Shown here one piece after another: positions 1-7,689 of a stretch of 33,231 nucleotides of DNA. The notes under the pieces were generated by a model. It was not told the origin of the DNA. It worked only from the letters and a program-made list of their open reading frames with translations, and ran no database searches. The position numbers and the translations under genes were made by a program. Each line of letters begins with the position of its first letter. Position 1 is the stretch's first letter. Origin of the DNA: Desulfomicrobium sp. (GTDB lineage: Bacteria; Desulfobacterota; Desulfovibrionia; Desulfovibrionales; Desulfomicrobiaceae); assembly GCA_024709365.1 (NCBI GenBank), contig JANJWV010000237.1, positions 1-33,231 of the forward strand, read 5' to 3'.

Positions 1-1137
1 GGCGTTCAGGGAGTCCGCCAGGTGTCCGATGGCGTCGCGGGCCGGGTAGTCGATGGTCGCGGTGTAATTGCCCGCGGCCACCTCGTTGGCCAGGAGCGCC
101 ATGCGTCGGACCGGCGCGAGCAGGATTCGCCCGCCCACGCCGATGAGAACCACCGACAGGACCAGGGGCAGGATCATGCCCGCCAGGGCGTTCTTGATCA
201 GCCGTCCCTTGACCCCGGCCATGAGGTCGTCGGTGGCGACCCAGGTGGCGAAGGTCAGGTCCCAGGGTTCGCAATGGTGCAGGGCCACCTCAAGGCTTCC
301 GCCGTCAGTCTGCAGGCTCGTCTGCCCGGCCCCGTTGCCGGCGGAAACGATGGCCGCGGACTCTTCCGGCGCCCCGGGCATGTCGATGACCGTCCGCCCC
401 CGGGCGTCGAAGGCCAGGGTGCCGCCGTGCCCGCCGACGCCCACGCCGCGCACGAAATCCGAGAAGGCCTCGCTGATCAGCGGGTGCGCGATCTCAAGCG
501 CCCCCAGCACCTCCGCCCCGGTCAGGTCCGTGAAAGGAACGTAGGCGGCCATGCGCCACGCCCCGCCCAGCCATACGAGGCCTTCCCAGGGCTGTCCGGC
601 CCGGACCGCCTCCAGAGCCGGGTTCCCCCCGCCCAGGAAGGAGCCCTTGCCCCACAGGGGCACGGCCGTCTCCAGCGACGTGGAGACGCGGACCAGCATG
701 CCTTCGTGCAGCTGGAGGATGGAGGCCGTCCCGCCCGTCAGCTCCGCCACCTTGCGCGCCACAGCATTGTCCTCGTGCAGGTAGACCGAGCCGTGCTTGA
801 GGGCCGGCAGGATCGCCTTGCGCACTTCCCCTCCGTTCTGGTCGACCAGCTCCAGTTCGGCCTCCATGAGCACCTCGGGCACCGGGAAGCCGCTCAGTTC
901 GAACTGGGTTTTCATGATGTCGCGGTCGATGCGCAGCTTCTTTTGCATGAGGGCATGCTGCAGGGCTACGGACTCGGCCAGGGTGGCCGAGATGCGCGCC
1001 AGCCCGTCGCGCCCCTGGCGCAGGGCGTCGGTGTTGGCCATGAAGATTTGGGAAACCGAGAGACACAGAACCGTCACAAGAACGATGGCGATGGTCACAA
1101 TCGAGAGTTTTGCCTGAAATCCCAGAGATTTGTTCAT
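1..1137 (-). CDS. Methyl-accepting chemotaxis-like Cache/HAMP sensor, C-terminus cut off by the window
   Basis: The frame is open from an ATG at 1135-1137 to the left edge, so only about 379 N-terminal residues are visible. A transmembrane segment (about residues 10-32) follows a short basic N-terminus. It is followed by a periplasmic region that reads like a Cache_3-Cache_2 ligand-binding domain, with the typical strings RVSTSLE, GQPWEG and AAYVPFTDLTGAEVLGALEI. A second transmembrane segment lies near residues 325-345, then the start of a HAMP linker (APVRRMALLANEVAAGNY). Proteins with this layout are usually methyl-accepting chemotaxis proteins; a Cache-HAMP kinase or diguanylate cyclase is the alternative, because the output domain is outside the window. 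A weak AGGA lies about 10 bases before the start. A hairpin separates it from the sucrose operon upstream, so it probably has its own promoter. Confidence 0.8.
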   Translation of the reverse strand, partial: MNKSLGFQAKLSIVTIAIVLVTVLCLSVSQIFMANTDALRQGRDGLARISATLAESVALQHALMQKKLRIDRDIMKTQFELSGFPVPEVLMEAELELVDQNGGEVRKAILPALKHGSVYLHEDNAVARKVAELTGGTASILQLHEGMLVRVSTSLETAVPLWGKGSFLGGGNPALEAVRAGQPWEGLVWLGGAWRMAAYVPFTDLTGAEVLGALEIAHPLISEAFSDFVRGVGVGGHGGTLAFDARGRTVIDMPGAPEESAAIVSAGNGAGQTSLQTDGGSLEVALHHCEPWDLTFATWVATDDLMAGVKGRLIKNALAGMILPLVLSVVLIGVGGRILLAPVRRMALLANEVAAGNYTATIDYPARDAIGHLADSLNA

Positions 1138-1206
1138 AAGTTGCGAGTCCTGTTCGTCGAGAAGGAAGGAGGAGTGCGACTCCGGAAAATGTCAAACGTC
1201 TTGTGC

Positions 1207-1256
1207 GCGACAAATGCAGGGACAAAGCGACAACTCGGTGACGGAATCGTGACAAT
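1207..1256 (-). promoter_or_regulatory. Array of Pho-box-like direct repeats upstream of the sensor gene
   Basis: Read on the minus strand, TTGTCAC (1255-1249), CCGTCAC (1244-1238) and TTGTCGC (1233-1227) are three related 7-mers separated by exactly 4 bases, an 11-base period. Two further copies follow at 1226-1219 and 1214-1207. The PhoB box is known as direct repeats of CTGTCAT-like 7-mers at 11-base spacing. The array lies 70 to 120 bases before the start of the sensor gene. Binding by PhoB or another OmpR-family regulator is an inference. Confidence 0.4.
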
Positions 1257-1350
1257 TCCGGATGGCGGAAAGCTCGCCTGACGTCAGAGGGGTTCCGTCC
1301 GCGGCAGCGGGATCGGCGTTGGGAGGAATGGCGGGGATGGGAAGATGGTC

Positions 1351-1395
1351 CCCCTCCCTTTCCGCGCACCTGTTGCATGGCCGGAAAGGGAGGGG
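1351..1395 (-). terminator. Long GC-rich hairpin after the amylosucrase gene
   Basis: A perfect 14-base inverted repeat (1351-1364 with 1382-1395, loop 17) begins 7 bases past the amylosucrase stop. No T-run follows on the minus strand, so it may act as a Rho-assisted terminator or an mRNA 3'-end stabiliser rather than a classical intrinsic terminator. Confidence 0.55.
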
Positions 1396-1401
1396 ACGGG
1401 G

Positions 1402-3354
1402 TCAGTCGGAAAGCCAGAAGAAGGACAGCGCAGGTACGGCGATCAGGCCGTCCTCCACCGGGACCGATTCCCCGGTGCAGAGATCCTTCATGCCGCCGTA
1501 CTGGAAGAAGCCGTGGACGGAGAGTTCCTCCAGGGCCAGAGTCTGGGGCTCGGCGCTGAAGTTGCCGACGACCAGCACCCTGTTGCGCCAGTTCTCGGGG
1601 TCCGTGCGCGAGTAGACCAGCAGGTTCGGGTTGCCGACGGGGATGAGGGTGCGGTTGTCGAAATCGGCGAAGGCGGGAATCTCCTTGCGCAGGGCGATGA
1701 GCCTGCGCAGGGCCGAAAAGATGCGCTGCTCCACCGTGCCGGGCCGGTGCCGGAGTTCGGCCTTGTCCCAGTCGAAGCGCGAGCGGTGAACCCAGCGCGA
1801 GTCGTGCTGCGTGGACGGGTCCTGCAGGAATTCCAGGTTGTTGAGGGTCCCGACGGCGTCGCCGTAGTACAGCAGGGGCAGGCCGCCGAAGGACAGGATG
1901 ATGCTGTGCAGCAGGGTGATGGTCCTGACCGCGGCGTCGACGCCCTCCTCGTCGTGGTTCTCCAGGGCGTATTCGAGGCCCACGAGGGAGGCCAGGGAGC
2001 CGGAGATGCGCGCGTCGCCGGTCTTCTCGTTGGTGCCGAAAGGCATACCCCGGGCCGGCGACGTCGGGAAGCGTCCGGTGAAATAGTCGATGAGGAAGGC
2101 GCGGTGCATGGCTGGGTCGTACCCTGCCTCGCGCACATCCGCGTCGTCGAAACCGAGGCCGATGTCGTCGTGGCAGCGCACGTAGTTGAGCCACGTGGCC
2201 CGCTCCAGTTTCTGCGGCAGGTTGCCGACGCCCTGGCCCAGGAGCCTGGCGTTCTTGGTGGCCACGGCGTCCCACAGCAGGGCCATGAGGGTGGCGTTGT
2301 AGGCGATCTCGCATTCCTTGGAATAGATGGCGTGCTCCCCGAAGTACTTGGCGATCTCACTCGGGGCGACGATGGCCTCGGCGATGAACAGCACGCCCGG
2401 CGCCGTGACCTGGCAGCAGTCCTTCATGAGGCGCAGGATGAGGTGCGCCTCGCGTTCGTTCTGGCAGGTGCTCCCGATCTTCTTCCAGAGGAAGGCCACG
2501 GCGTCGAGGCGCAGGATGTCGGCCCCCATGTTGGCCCAGTAGAGGATAACGTCGATCATCTCGATGAGCACGGCGGGATTGCGGTAGTTCAGGTCCCACT
2601 GGTAGCTGTTGAAGACCGTCATGACCCACTTGCCCATGTCCTCGTCCCAGGTGAAATTGCCGGGCGCCGTGGCCGGGAATATCTCGGGCATGGCCTCCTC
2701 GTAGGCGTCCGGGATGCCGCGGTCGTCAAAGACATAGTAGTAGTCCTGGTACTTTTTCTCCCCCGCCTTGGCGCGCACGGCCCACTCGTGCTCGTCCGAG
2801 GTGTGGTTGACCACGACGTCCAGCACCAGCAGGGTGTCGCGGCTGCGCAGTGCGTCCGAGAGCGCCCTGATGTCGTCGAGGGTGCCGTAGCGGGCGTCGA
2901 TCTTTCGGAAATCGCGCACCGCATAGCCGCCGTCGTTGTTCTCCGGGGGGCAGTCGAGAATGGGCATGACGTGGATCATGTTCACCCCGAGCTCCTGGAA
3001 GTACGGGAGCTTTTCCTTGAGCCCCTGCAGATTGTCGGCGAAGCGGTCGCAGTAAAGGGCCATGCCGACCCATTTCTGGCTCAGGAACCACGTGTAGTTG
3101 ATCTCCCGCGCGATGTCCGAGCGCCGCAGGGTCGGCCCGCGCTTGATGTAGCGCATGGCCAGGGTCTCGACCAGGCGGACCATCTGCTCCTTGAAGTCCG
3201 GGCGCTCTCCGTAGAGCAGCTTGAACAGGGAATAGATGGCGTAGAAATTCGCCCCCAGGCGGGTGTAGAAACGGCGCAGCCTGTACTTGCCGATTTCGGG
3301 GTTCAGCTTGGCCAGGATTTCGTTCAGCAGCGCATGGGAAGCCTGTTCGTACAT
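1402..3354 (-). CDS. ams: Amylosucrase (GH13 subfamily 4)
   Basis: Amylosucrase transfers the glucosyl unit of sucrose to an alpha-1,4-glucan and releases fructose; it can also cleave sucrose. The 650-residue product has the family's normal length and layout. GH13 motifs are in order: DVVVNH near 179, RLDAVAFLW with the nucleophile Asp284, FIAEAIV with the acid/base Glu326, and YVRCHDDIG with Asp396/Asp397. The 42-residue spacing between nucleophile and acid/base equals that of the Neisseria polysaccharea enzyme (Asp286, Glu328). The start was set at 3354 rather than 36 bases upstream because AAGGAG sits just before it and its ATG overlaps the TGA of the phosphatase gene by one base. It is the last gene of the sucrose operon. 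Sucrose hydrolase is a close alternative. Confidence 0.92.
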   Translation of the reverse strand: MYEQASHALLNEILAKLNPEIGKYRLRRFYTRLGANFYAIYSLFKLLYGERPDFKEQMVRLVETLAMRYIKRGPTLRRSDIAREINYTWFLSQKWVGMALYCDRFADNLQGLKEKLPYFQELGVNMIHVMPILDCPPENNDGGYAVRDFRKIDARYGTLDDIRALSDALRSRDTLLVLDVVVNHTSDEHEWAVRAKAGEKKYQDYYYVFDDRGIPDAYEEAMPEIFPATAPGNFTWDEDMGKWVMTVFNSYQWDLNYRNPAVLIEMIDVILYWANMGADILRLDAVAFLWKKIGSTCQNEREAHLILRLMKDCCQVTAPGVLFIAEAIVAPSEIAKYFGEHAIYSKECEIAYNATLMALLWDAVATKNARLLGQGVGNLPQKLERATWLNYVRCHDDIGLGFDDADVREAGYDPAMHRAFLIDYFTGRFPTSPARGMPFGTNEKTGDARISGSLASLVGLEYALENHDEEGVDAAVRTITLLHSIILSFGGLPLLYYGDAVGTLNNLEFLQDPSTQHDSRWVHRSRFDWDKAELRHRPGTVEQRIFSALRRLIALRKEIPAFADFDNRTLIPVGNPNLLVYSRTDPENWRNRVLVVGNFSAEPQTLALEELSVHGFFQYGGMKDLCTGESVPVEDGLIAVPALSFFWLSD

Positions 3355-4190
3355 CAGATCTCCTTGTCTTGATGGAATTGTCGCAGCCACGCGTCGGCCT
3401 CGGGCCAGAAATGCGCGGCCCCTTCGAGAATGCCGGCGGCGTAGTTGCCGTTCATGCCCAGATAGCCCCTGGCAATGTGCAGGGGCTTCTTGCCCTCCAG
3501 CCGCCTCCTGACCTCCGCGTCGGCGTTGGCCACGAGCACGGCCGGGATCTCGCTCGCCAGAACGTCAAGGTCGTTGCCGCTGTCGCCGGCGAAGAGCGTT
3601 TCGGCCGGGGCGAAACCTTCCCGCCGCATCAGGAAGCGGATGGCGGAAAGCTTCCCGGCCCGGGCCGGCAGCACGTCCAGAAGCCCCATCCCGGCCGGTC
3701 CGTCCACGCTCCAGATCAGGGCGGCCCGGACGGACTCCCGGTCCAGTACGGCGGACATGCGTCTCGTCAGCGTCTCATGGTCCCAATCGAGGGGCGCGTA
3801 ATAGCTCAGCTTGTAGGGGCCCTGCTTTTCCTCTTCCTGCAGCTCAAGCCCCCACGCCGGTCCCAGCAGCTTGTGCAGGTCCGCGGAGGTCATGCCCGCC
3901 CAGTCCGGCGCGATGTGCGCCTCCCAGTCGGGCCAGCGTGCCCAGCCGTCCGCCTGCGTGCGGTAGATGGTCGCGCCCACGTCGGCCACGGCGAAATCCG
4001 GCCAGGGAAGCCGGAACTCGCGGATGGCGCCCTCGATGAGGGCCTTGTGGCGTCCGGTGACATAGGCCAGGCAAACCTCGTCGCGGGAAACCAGGCGGGC
4101 GAACAGGCGCGGCGCGTCGGGCGACAGGGGTTGGGGACCGTTGGGGATGAGGGTCCTGTCCAGGTCGGTGCACAGGAGCAGCCGCCTCAT
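3354..4190 (-). CDS. spp: Sucrose-phosphate phosphatase (HAD-IIB family)
   Basis: The enzyme dephosphorylates sucrose-6-phosphate to sucrose, the last step of sucrose synthesis. The 278-residue protein has all HAD motifs: DLDRT with Asp9 and Asp11 at the N-terminus, TGRH near 45 as motif II, Lys180 as motif III, and GDSGND at 202-207 as motif IV. The start at 4190 overlaps the stop of the synthase gene in an ATGA, and its own stop overlaps the amylosucrase start, so the three genes are probably translationally coupled. Family assignment rests on these motifs and on the neighbouring sucrose-phosphate synthase. Mannosyl-3-phosphoglycerate phosphatase is a related HAD-IIB alternative made unlikely by the context. 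Confidence 0.88.
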   Translation of the reverse strand: MRRLLLCTDLDRTLIPNGPQPLSPDAPRLFARLVSRDEVCLAYVTGRHKALIEGAIREFRLPWPDFAVADVGATIYRTQADGWARWPDWEAHIAPDWAGMTSADLHKLLGPAWGLELQEEEKQGPYKLSYYAPLDWDHETLTRRMSAVLDRESVRAALIWSVDGPAGMGLLDVLPARAGKLSAIRFLMRREGFAPAETLFAGDSGNDLDVLASEIPAVLVANADAEVRRRLEGKKPLHIARGYLGMNGNYAAGILEGAAHFWPEADAWLRQFHQDKEI

Positions 4191-6343
4191 GCGCCCTTCC
4201 CCCGGTTCGGGAAGCCGTAATGCTCCATGGCTTCGAGGATGCCTTCGGCGTGGGAGGCCCGGGCGAAATAGATGGTGTCGGTCTGGGCCAGCCCCGAGAG
4301 TTCGGCGGCGAGGTGCCGGCTGTTCACGACCGTGCCCAGGGTGTTGCCGCGGAGCATGTCGGCGTCGGCGCCCGTGACGCCGGCCACCAGGGTGTTCTCC
4401 AGGGGGAAGTCCAGGTGCTCGGCGCACCAGCGCAGGGCCAGGCCCTTGGAGGCCCGCACGGGCAGCACGTCGAGGTACTGCTCGAAGGACACGATGACGT
4501 TCGCCGTCTGTTCGGCGCGCTGCAGGAGCTGTCTGACCTCCTGCTCGCCGATGACGTTGGTGTCGATGTAATAGCTGACCTTGAAGGCGCTCAGGAATTT
4601 CTTGGGCTGCAGGGTCAGGCCCGGGATGTCCCGCAGGGCCTTGCGGACCAGCCCCGGCGTCCAGAGGTGGTCGATGTGCCTCTCCCAGGTGGCGTCCTGG
4701 GTCAGGTCCGGGGCGTAGTGGATCTCAGTGCCCTGCCCCGAGATGAGCACGTCGGGCTGCGGGATGCGGTGCCTGCGCAGGGTCGCCAGGGCGTCGTCGA
4801 GGCGCCGCCCCGTGGCGATGCCGAAGATGACGGATTTGCGCAGGCCGCGCAGGGTCCTGACCAGTTCCTGCAGGGACGCCTCGTCCCCCAGCAGACTCAG
4901 GTCCAGCTCCGCGAACAGGGCCCGCTTGCGTGCCACCCCCTGCAGGATGATGGGGCAGGCGCGCGGGAGCTGTTCGGTCTTGTCCACCAGCGGACGGACC
5001 AGGCCGAGGTATTTCTTGACGTGGGCGTCCCAGGAGTAGTGACGGCGGACGCCCGCGATCCCGTTCCTGGAGAAGCGCCGCCAGGTTTTCCTGTCCTTGA
5101 TGGTCCGCAGCAGCGTCGCGGCCATGGCCTCCTTGTCCAGCGGGTCGATCAGGTATCCGTTTTCGCAGTTCCCGACGATGTCCCGCGGTCCGCCGTCCTC
5201 GGTGGCCACCAGCGGCAGGCCGCAGGCCGCGGCTTCGAGCAACGTCAGGCCGAAGGGCTCCGTCAGGGCGGGGTTGACGAAGACCCCGCGCGACGCGGCG
5301 GCCAGACGGTAGAGGACGGCCACCTCCTCGGGCTTGTGGTGCTTGGGGTACGCGACCCTGCCGTACAGGTCGTGGCGGTCGACGGCCAGCAGGATGTCGC
5401 TCAGCACCCCCCGCGCGCCGTCGTCCATGTCCTGGATGTCGTCGCGGTTGCCGGCCACGACGACCAGATTCGCGGCCTCCTGCAGCTCCGGGGATTCCCC
5501 GTAGGCGTCGATGAGCGTAACGATGTTCTTCTTCGGGTCGGGCCGCGACAGGGCCAGGATCATGGGCTTGGAGCTGCGCTTCAGGAACCGTCTGAGTTCC
5601 CGCCCGATGTCCGTGCCCCACTCGTTTGCCCGTGACGGGTGGAAGCGCGACATGTCCGTGCCGGGCGGAACGACGCGCATGCGCTCGGGCTGGTAGAAGT
5701 CGTAGAGGCCGTACTGTTCCTCGATCTCCTGCCGGGTGCTGGTGATGACGCGTCCGGCAACGCTCAGGGTCGTCTCCTCGGCTTCGATGCGGCGCGAAAT
5801 GTTGTAGGTCCCTTCGAGCTGGAGGCGCGTGGCGCCGCCTGCCAGCAGCCGCAGCCGCTTGCTGCGGCCCAGCGAGTGGCCGGTGTGCACCAGCGGGATG
5901 CCCAGCTGGTTGGCCAGCCTGGCGCCGACGTACCCGGCGTCGGCATAGTGGCTGTGAATGACGTCGGGCATGCGCTCCTGGCTGCGCAGGAAGGACACGA
6001 CATTGTCGGAAAAGCTGTCGAGGTGGTCCCAGAGGAGCTCCTTGCGGATGTACCCCTCCTCGCCGCACTCTATGCGCACGATGGACGCCTTTTCGGACAG
6101 GGGCTCCTCCGTCACGGCGTAATCCGGGCTTACAGCCGGGTCCACGACGCGCCGTGTCAGCAGGACCACCCTCTCGATCTCCCGGCTCTCGCCCAGGGCC
6201 CGGGCCAGCTCCACCACGTATTTGACCTGCCCCCCCGTGTCCGCGTCGCGGCCCAGTTCGGGGTCGTGCCCGCGGACCAGGCCGTGCACGCTCAGGAGCA
6301 CGATGAACAGCGGCGCCTTTTTCGTGCGCCTGCGGGCGCTCAT
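4187..6343 (-). CDS. sps: Sucrose-phosphate synthase with a degenerate C-terminal HAD domain
   Basis: The enzyme joins UDP-glucose (or ADP-glucose) and fructose-6-phosphate to give sucrose-6-phosphate. The 718-residue product starts with the diagnostic sequence GHDPELGRDADTGGQ (25-39), followed by a GT4 (GT-B) fold with VHTGHSLGR (152-160) and the nucleotide-sugar-binding segment NPALTEPFGLTLLE containing Glu362 and Glu370. Residues from about 465 to 718 form a phosphatase-like HAD domain. Its first motif is ELDLS (479-483), so the catalytic first Asp of DxD is replaced by Glu; the domain is probably inactive and the separate phosphatase gene supplies that activity. The start at 6343 overlaps the fructokinase stop in an ATGA, with GGGAGTGG upstream. 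A frame open further upstream lies inside the fructokinase gene and was not used. Confidence 0.92.
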   Translation of the reverse strand: MSARRRTKKAPLFIVLLSVHGLVRGHDPELGRDADTGGQVKYVVELARALGESREIERVVLLTRRVVDPAVSPDYAVTEEPLSEKASIVRIECGEEGYIRKELLWDHLDSFSDNVVSFLRSQERMPDVIHSHYADAGYVGARLANQLGIPLVHTGHSLGRSKRLRLLAGGATRLQLEGTYNISRRIEAEETTLSVAGRVITSTRQEIEEQYGLYDFYQPERMRVVPPGTDMSRFHPSRANEWGTDIGRELRRFLKRSSKPMILALSRPDPKKNIVTLIDAYGESPELQEAANLVVVAGNRDDIQDMDDGARGVLSDILLAVDRHDLYGRVAYPKHHKPEEVAVLYRLAAASRGVFVNPALTEPFGLTLLEAAACGLPLVATEDGGPRDIVGNCENGYLIDPLDKEAMAATLLRTIKDRKTWRRFSRNGIAGVRRHYSWDAHVKKYLGLVRPLVDKTEQLPRACPIILQGVARKRALFAELDLSLLGDEASLQELVRTLRGLRKSVIFGIATGRRLDDALATLRRHRIPQPDVLISGQGTEIHYAPDLTQDATWERHIDHLWTPGLVRKALRDIPGLTLQPKKFLSAFKVSYYIDTNVIGEQEVRQLLQRAEQTANVIVSFEQYLDVLPVRASKGLALRWCAEHLDFPLENTLVAGVTGADADMLRGNTLGTVVNSRHLAAELSGLAQTDTIYFARASHAEGILEAMEHYGFPNRGKGA

Positions 6344-7293
6344 GGATGCCACTCCCGGAGAAAGGGCCGGTAGAAGTCGGCGCTGTCCGGCACGGCGCCG
6401 CGCAGGCCGCAGATGGTCCTGGCGAAGGCGTCGGCCCGATTCAGGGTTTCCGGCAGGGGCCAGCCCGAGACCGCGCCGAGGATGCACACGGCCGCGAACC
6501 CGTCCCCGGCTCCCACGGTGTCGACCACATCCGGCTGCCCGAAGGCCAGGGGAGTCGCGCTCCACTGCCCTCCCTCCGTGACCTGCCAGGCGCCCTCCTC
6601 GGCGCAGGTCACGATGGCCCGACCGATGCCGAAATGACGCATCAGGCCGCGGACTCGATCTTCCTGATCTTCGCCGTCGAGCCCGAACAGGCGTCCGAGG
6701 GCCATGAGCTCCTCGGCGTTGATCTTGAGGATGTCGGCCTGAGTCAGCGAAAAGCGGATCGCGGCGTCCGTGTACCAGGGGTCGCGCAGGTTCAGGTCGA
6801 CGAACCTCGGCGCGGGGACCGTCTCCAGTACGGCCTCCAGCGCGCGACGGGAGATGTCGCCGCGCTGGCTCAGTGTGCCGAAGTAGACCATGGCGGGATC
6901 GATGACGGAGACCGCCGAGCGGGCCGCTTCGGGGTCGATGAAGTCGAAGGCCTGGTCGTTCAGGATTTCGAAATGGTGGCCGCCCGTCTCCATGTGGACC
7001 CGCACCCGCCCCGTGGGGCGGTCGCGGTCGATCTGCACCGCGCGCCCATCCATGCCGGCCGCGGCCATGGCGGCAAGGATTTCCCCGCCCAGTTCATCTT
7101 CGCCCACGCGCGAGACGAGCAGCGCGTCCAGGCCGAATGCGGCCAGATGACGCGCGACGTTGAAGGGCGCGCCGCCGAGAACGCTGCGGTCCGGAAACAT
7201 GTCGGCCAGGATTTCCCCGAAGAGCAGGACCTGGGGAGGGTGAGCCTTAGGGTGATCACTTTGGGCCGGGTCGTGAAAATATTGGAGTGGCAT
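6340..7293 (-). CDS. PfkB-family fructokinase
   Basis: This is a 317-residue PfkB-type sugar kinase, first gene of the sucrose operon. The N-terminal substrate motif LGGAPFNVARHLAAFG lies near 39-54, and the C-terminal ATP/anion-hole motif DTVGAGDGFAA lies at 258-268 with catalytic Asp264. Fructokinase phosphorylates free fructose to fructose-6-phosphate, which feeds the synthase and recycles the fructose released by amylosucrase. The substrate is inferred from the context; PfkB proteins for other sugars look similar. No strong ribosome site precedes the ATG at 7293, only AGGG about 14 bases before. The gene is translationally coupled to the synthase. The same four functions are clustered in halotolerant methanotrophs, where sucrose is a compatible solute. 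Confidence 0.87.
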   Translation of the reverse strand: MPLQYFHDPAQSDHPKAHPPQVLLFGEILADMFPDRSVLGGAPFNVARHLAAFGLDALLVSRVGEDELGGEILAAMAAAGMDGRAVQIDRDRPTGRVRVHMETGGHHFEILNDQAFDFIDPEAARSAVSVIDPAMVYFGTLSQRGDISRRALEAVLETVPAPRFVDLNLRDPWYTDAAIRFSLTQADILKINAEELMALGRLFGLDGEDQEDRVRGLMRHFGIGRAIVTCAEEGAWQVTEGGQWSATPLAFGQPDVVDTVGAGDGFAAVCILGAVSGWPLPETLNRADAFARTICGLRGAVPDSADFYRPFLREWHP

Positions 7294-7524
7294 ACGCGTG
7301 AAGCAACCCTTGTTTTATCAATTATTCTACAATTTTTTGTACGGATATGGACACGCACAAACAGCATGCGTCTTCTGGAAAGAAAAGCAGTGATCCGCAG
7401 CCAGGCTGTCATGCAATCTGCGCTGGAGCGACTGAGAGTTTCATATGCTGATTTCGATTTCGGAAATGCGCGGATCTTTCGAGCTTTCGAATCAATTGTA
7501 TTTGTTAGCCGAATTTTTGAACAT

Positions 7525-7539
7525 ATGTCAACTTGACAT
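7525..7539. repeat. Perfect 7-1-7 palindrome overlapping a TTGACA box
   Basis: ATGTCAA (7525-7531), one base, then TTGACAT (7533-7539). Each strand therefore carries a consensus -35 hexamer within the palindrome. It has the size of a dimeric repressor operator and lies about 230 bases upstream of the fructokinase start. Confidence 0.4.
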
Positions 7540-7590
7540 GCTCATGGATGATTCCGACAAGGCTGTGGGGCCGGCTCCGGTGTGCGCCGA

Positions 7591-7675
7591 GCGCCCGCTC
7601 GGGCGCCGTGGCAGCGGAGGCACGGACGGAAGAGGTCAGGGCCAGCCGGCGGCCGCGCTCCGGGCTGCGGCCCGG
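7591..7675 (-). terminator. Two GC-rich hairpins after the GGDEF-EAL gene
   Basis: On the minus strand the first hairpin downstream of the stop pairs 7675-7670 with 7665-7660 (stem CCGGGC, four-base loop). The second pairs 7606-7600 with 7597-7591 (seven GC-only pairs, two-base centre). No T-run follows either, so termination efficiency is uncertain. Confidence 0.4.
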
Positions 7676-7689
7676 CGCGCAGAGGGCCG

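Larger units (their letters stand above)
7294..7689 (-). promoter_or_regulatory. 396-base gene-free region: leader and promoter zone of the sucrose operon
   Basis: The region is clearly AT-richer than its surroundings from about 7300 to 7560 and holds no convincing gene on either strand. On the minus strand TAGAAT (7329-7324) is a possible -10 box about 30 bases before the fructokinase start, without a good -35. A perfect TTGACA (7531-7526) followed 18 bases later by TAACAA is a second, more distal candidate promoter. The part nearest the upstream gene is GC-rich and holds two hairpins. Regulation by osmolarity would suit the genes but is not shown by the sequence. Confidence 0.4.

Noticed and set aside
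1345-3372. 675-codon open frame on the plus strand
   Set aside because: Shadow of the amylosucrase gene; the translation shows no domain and no ribosome site.
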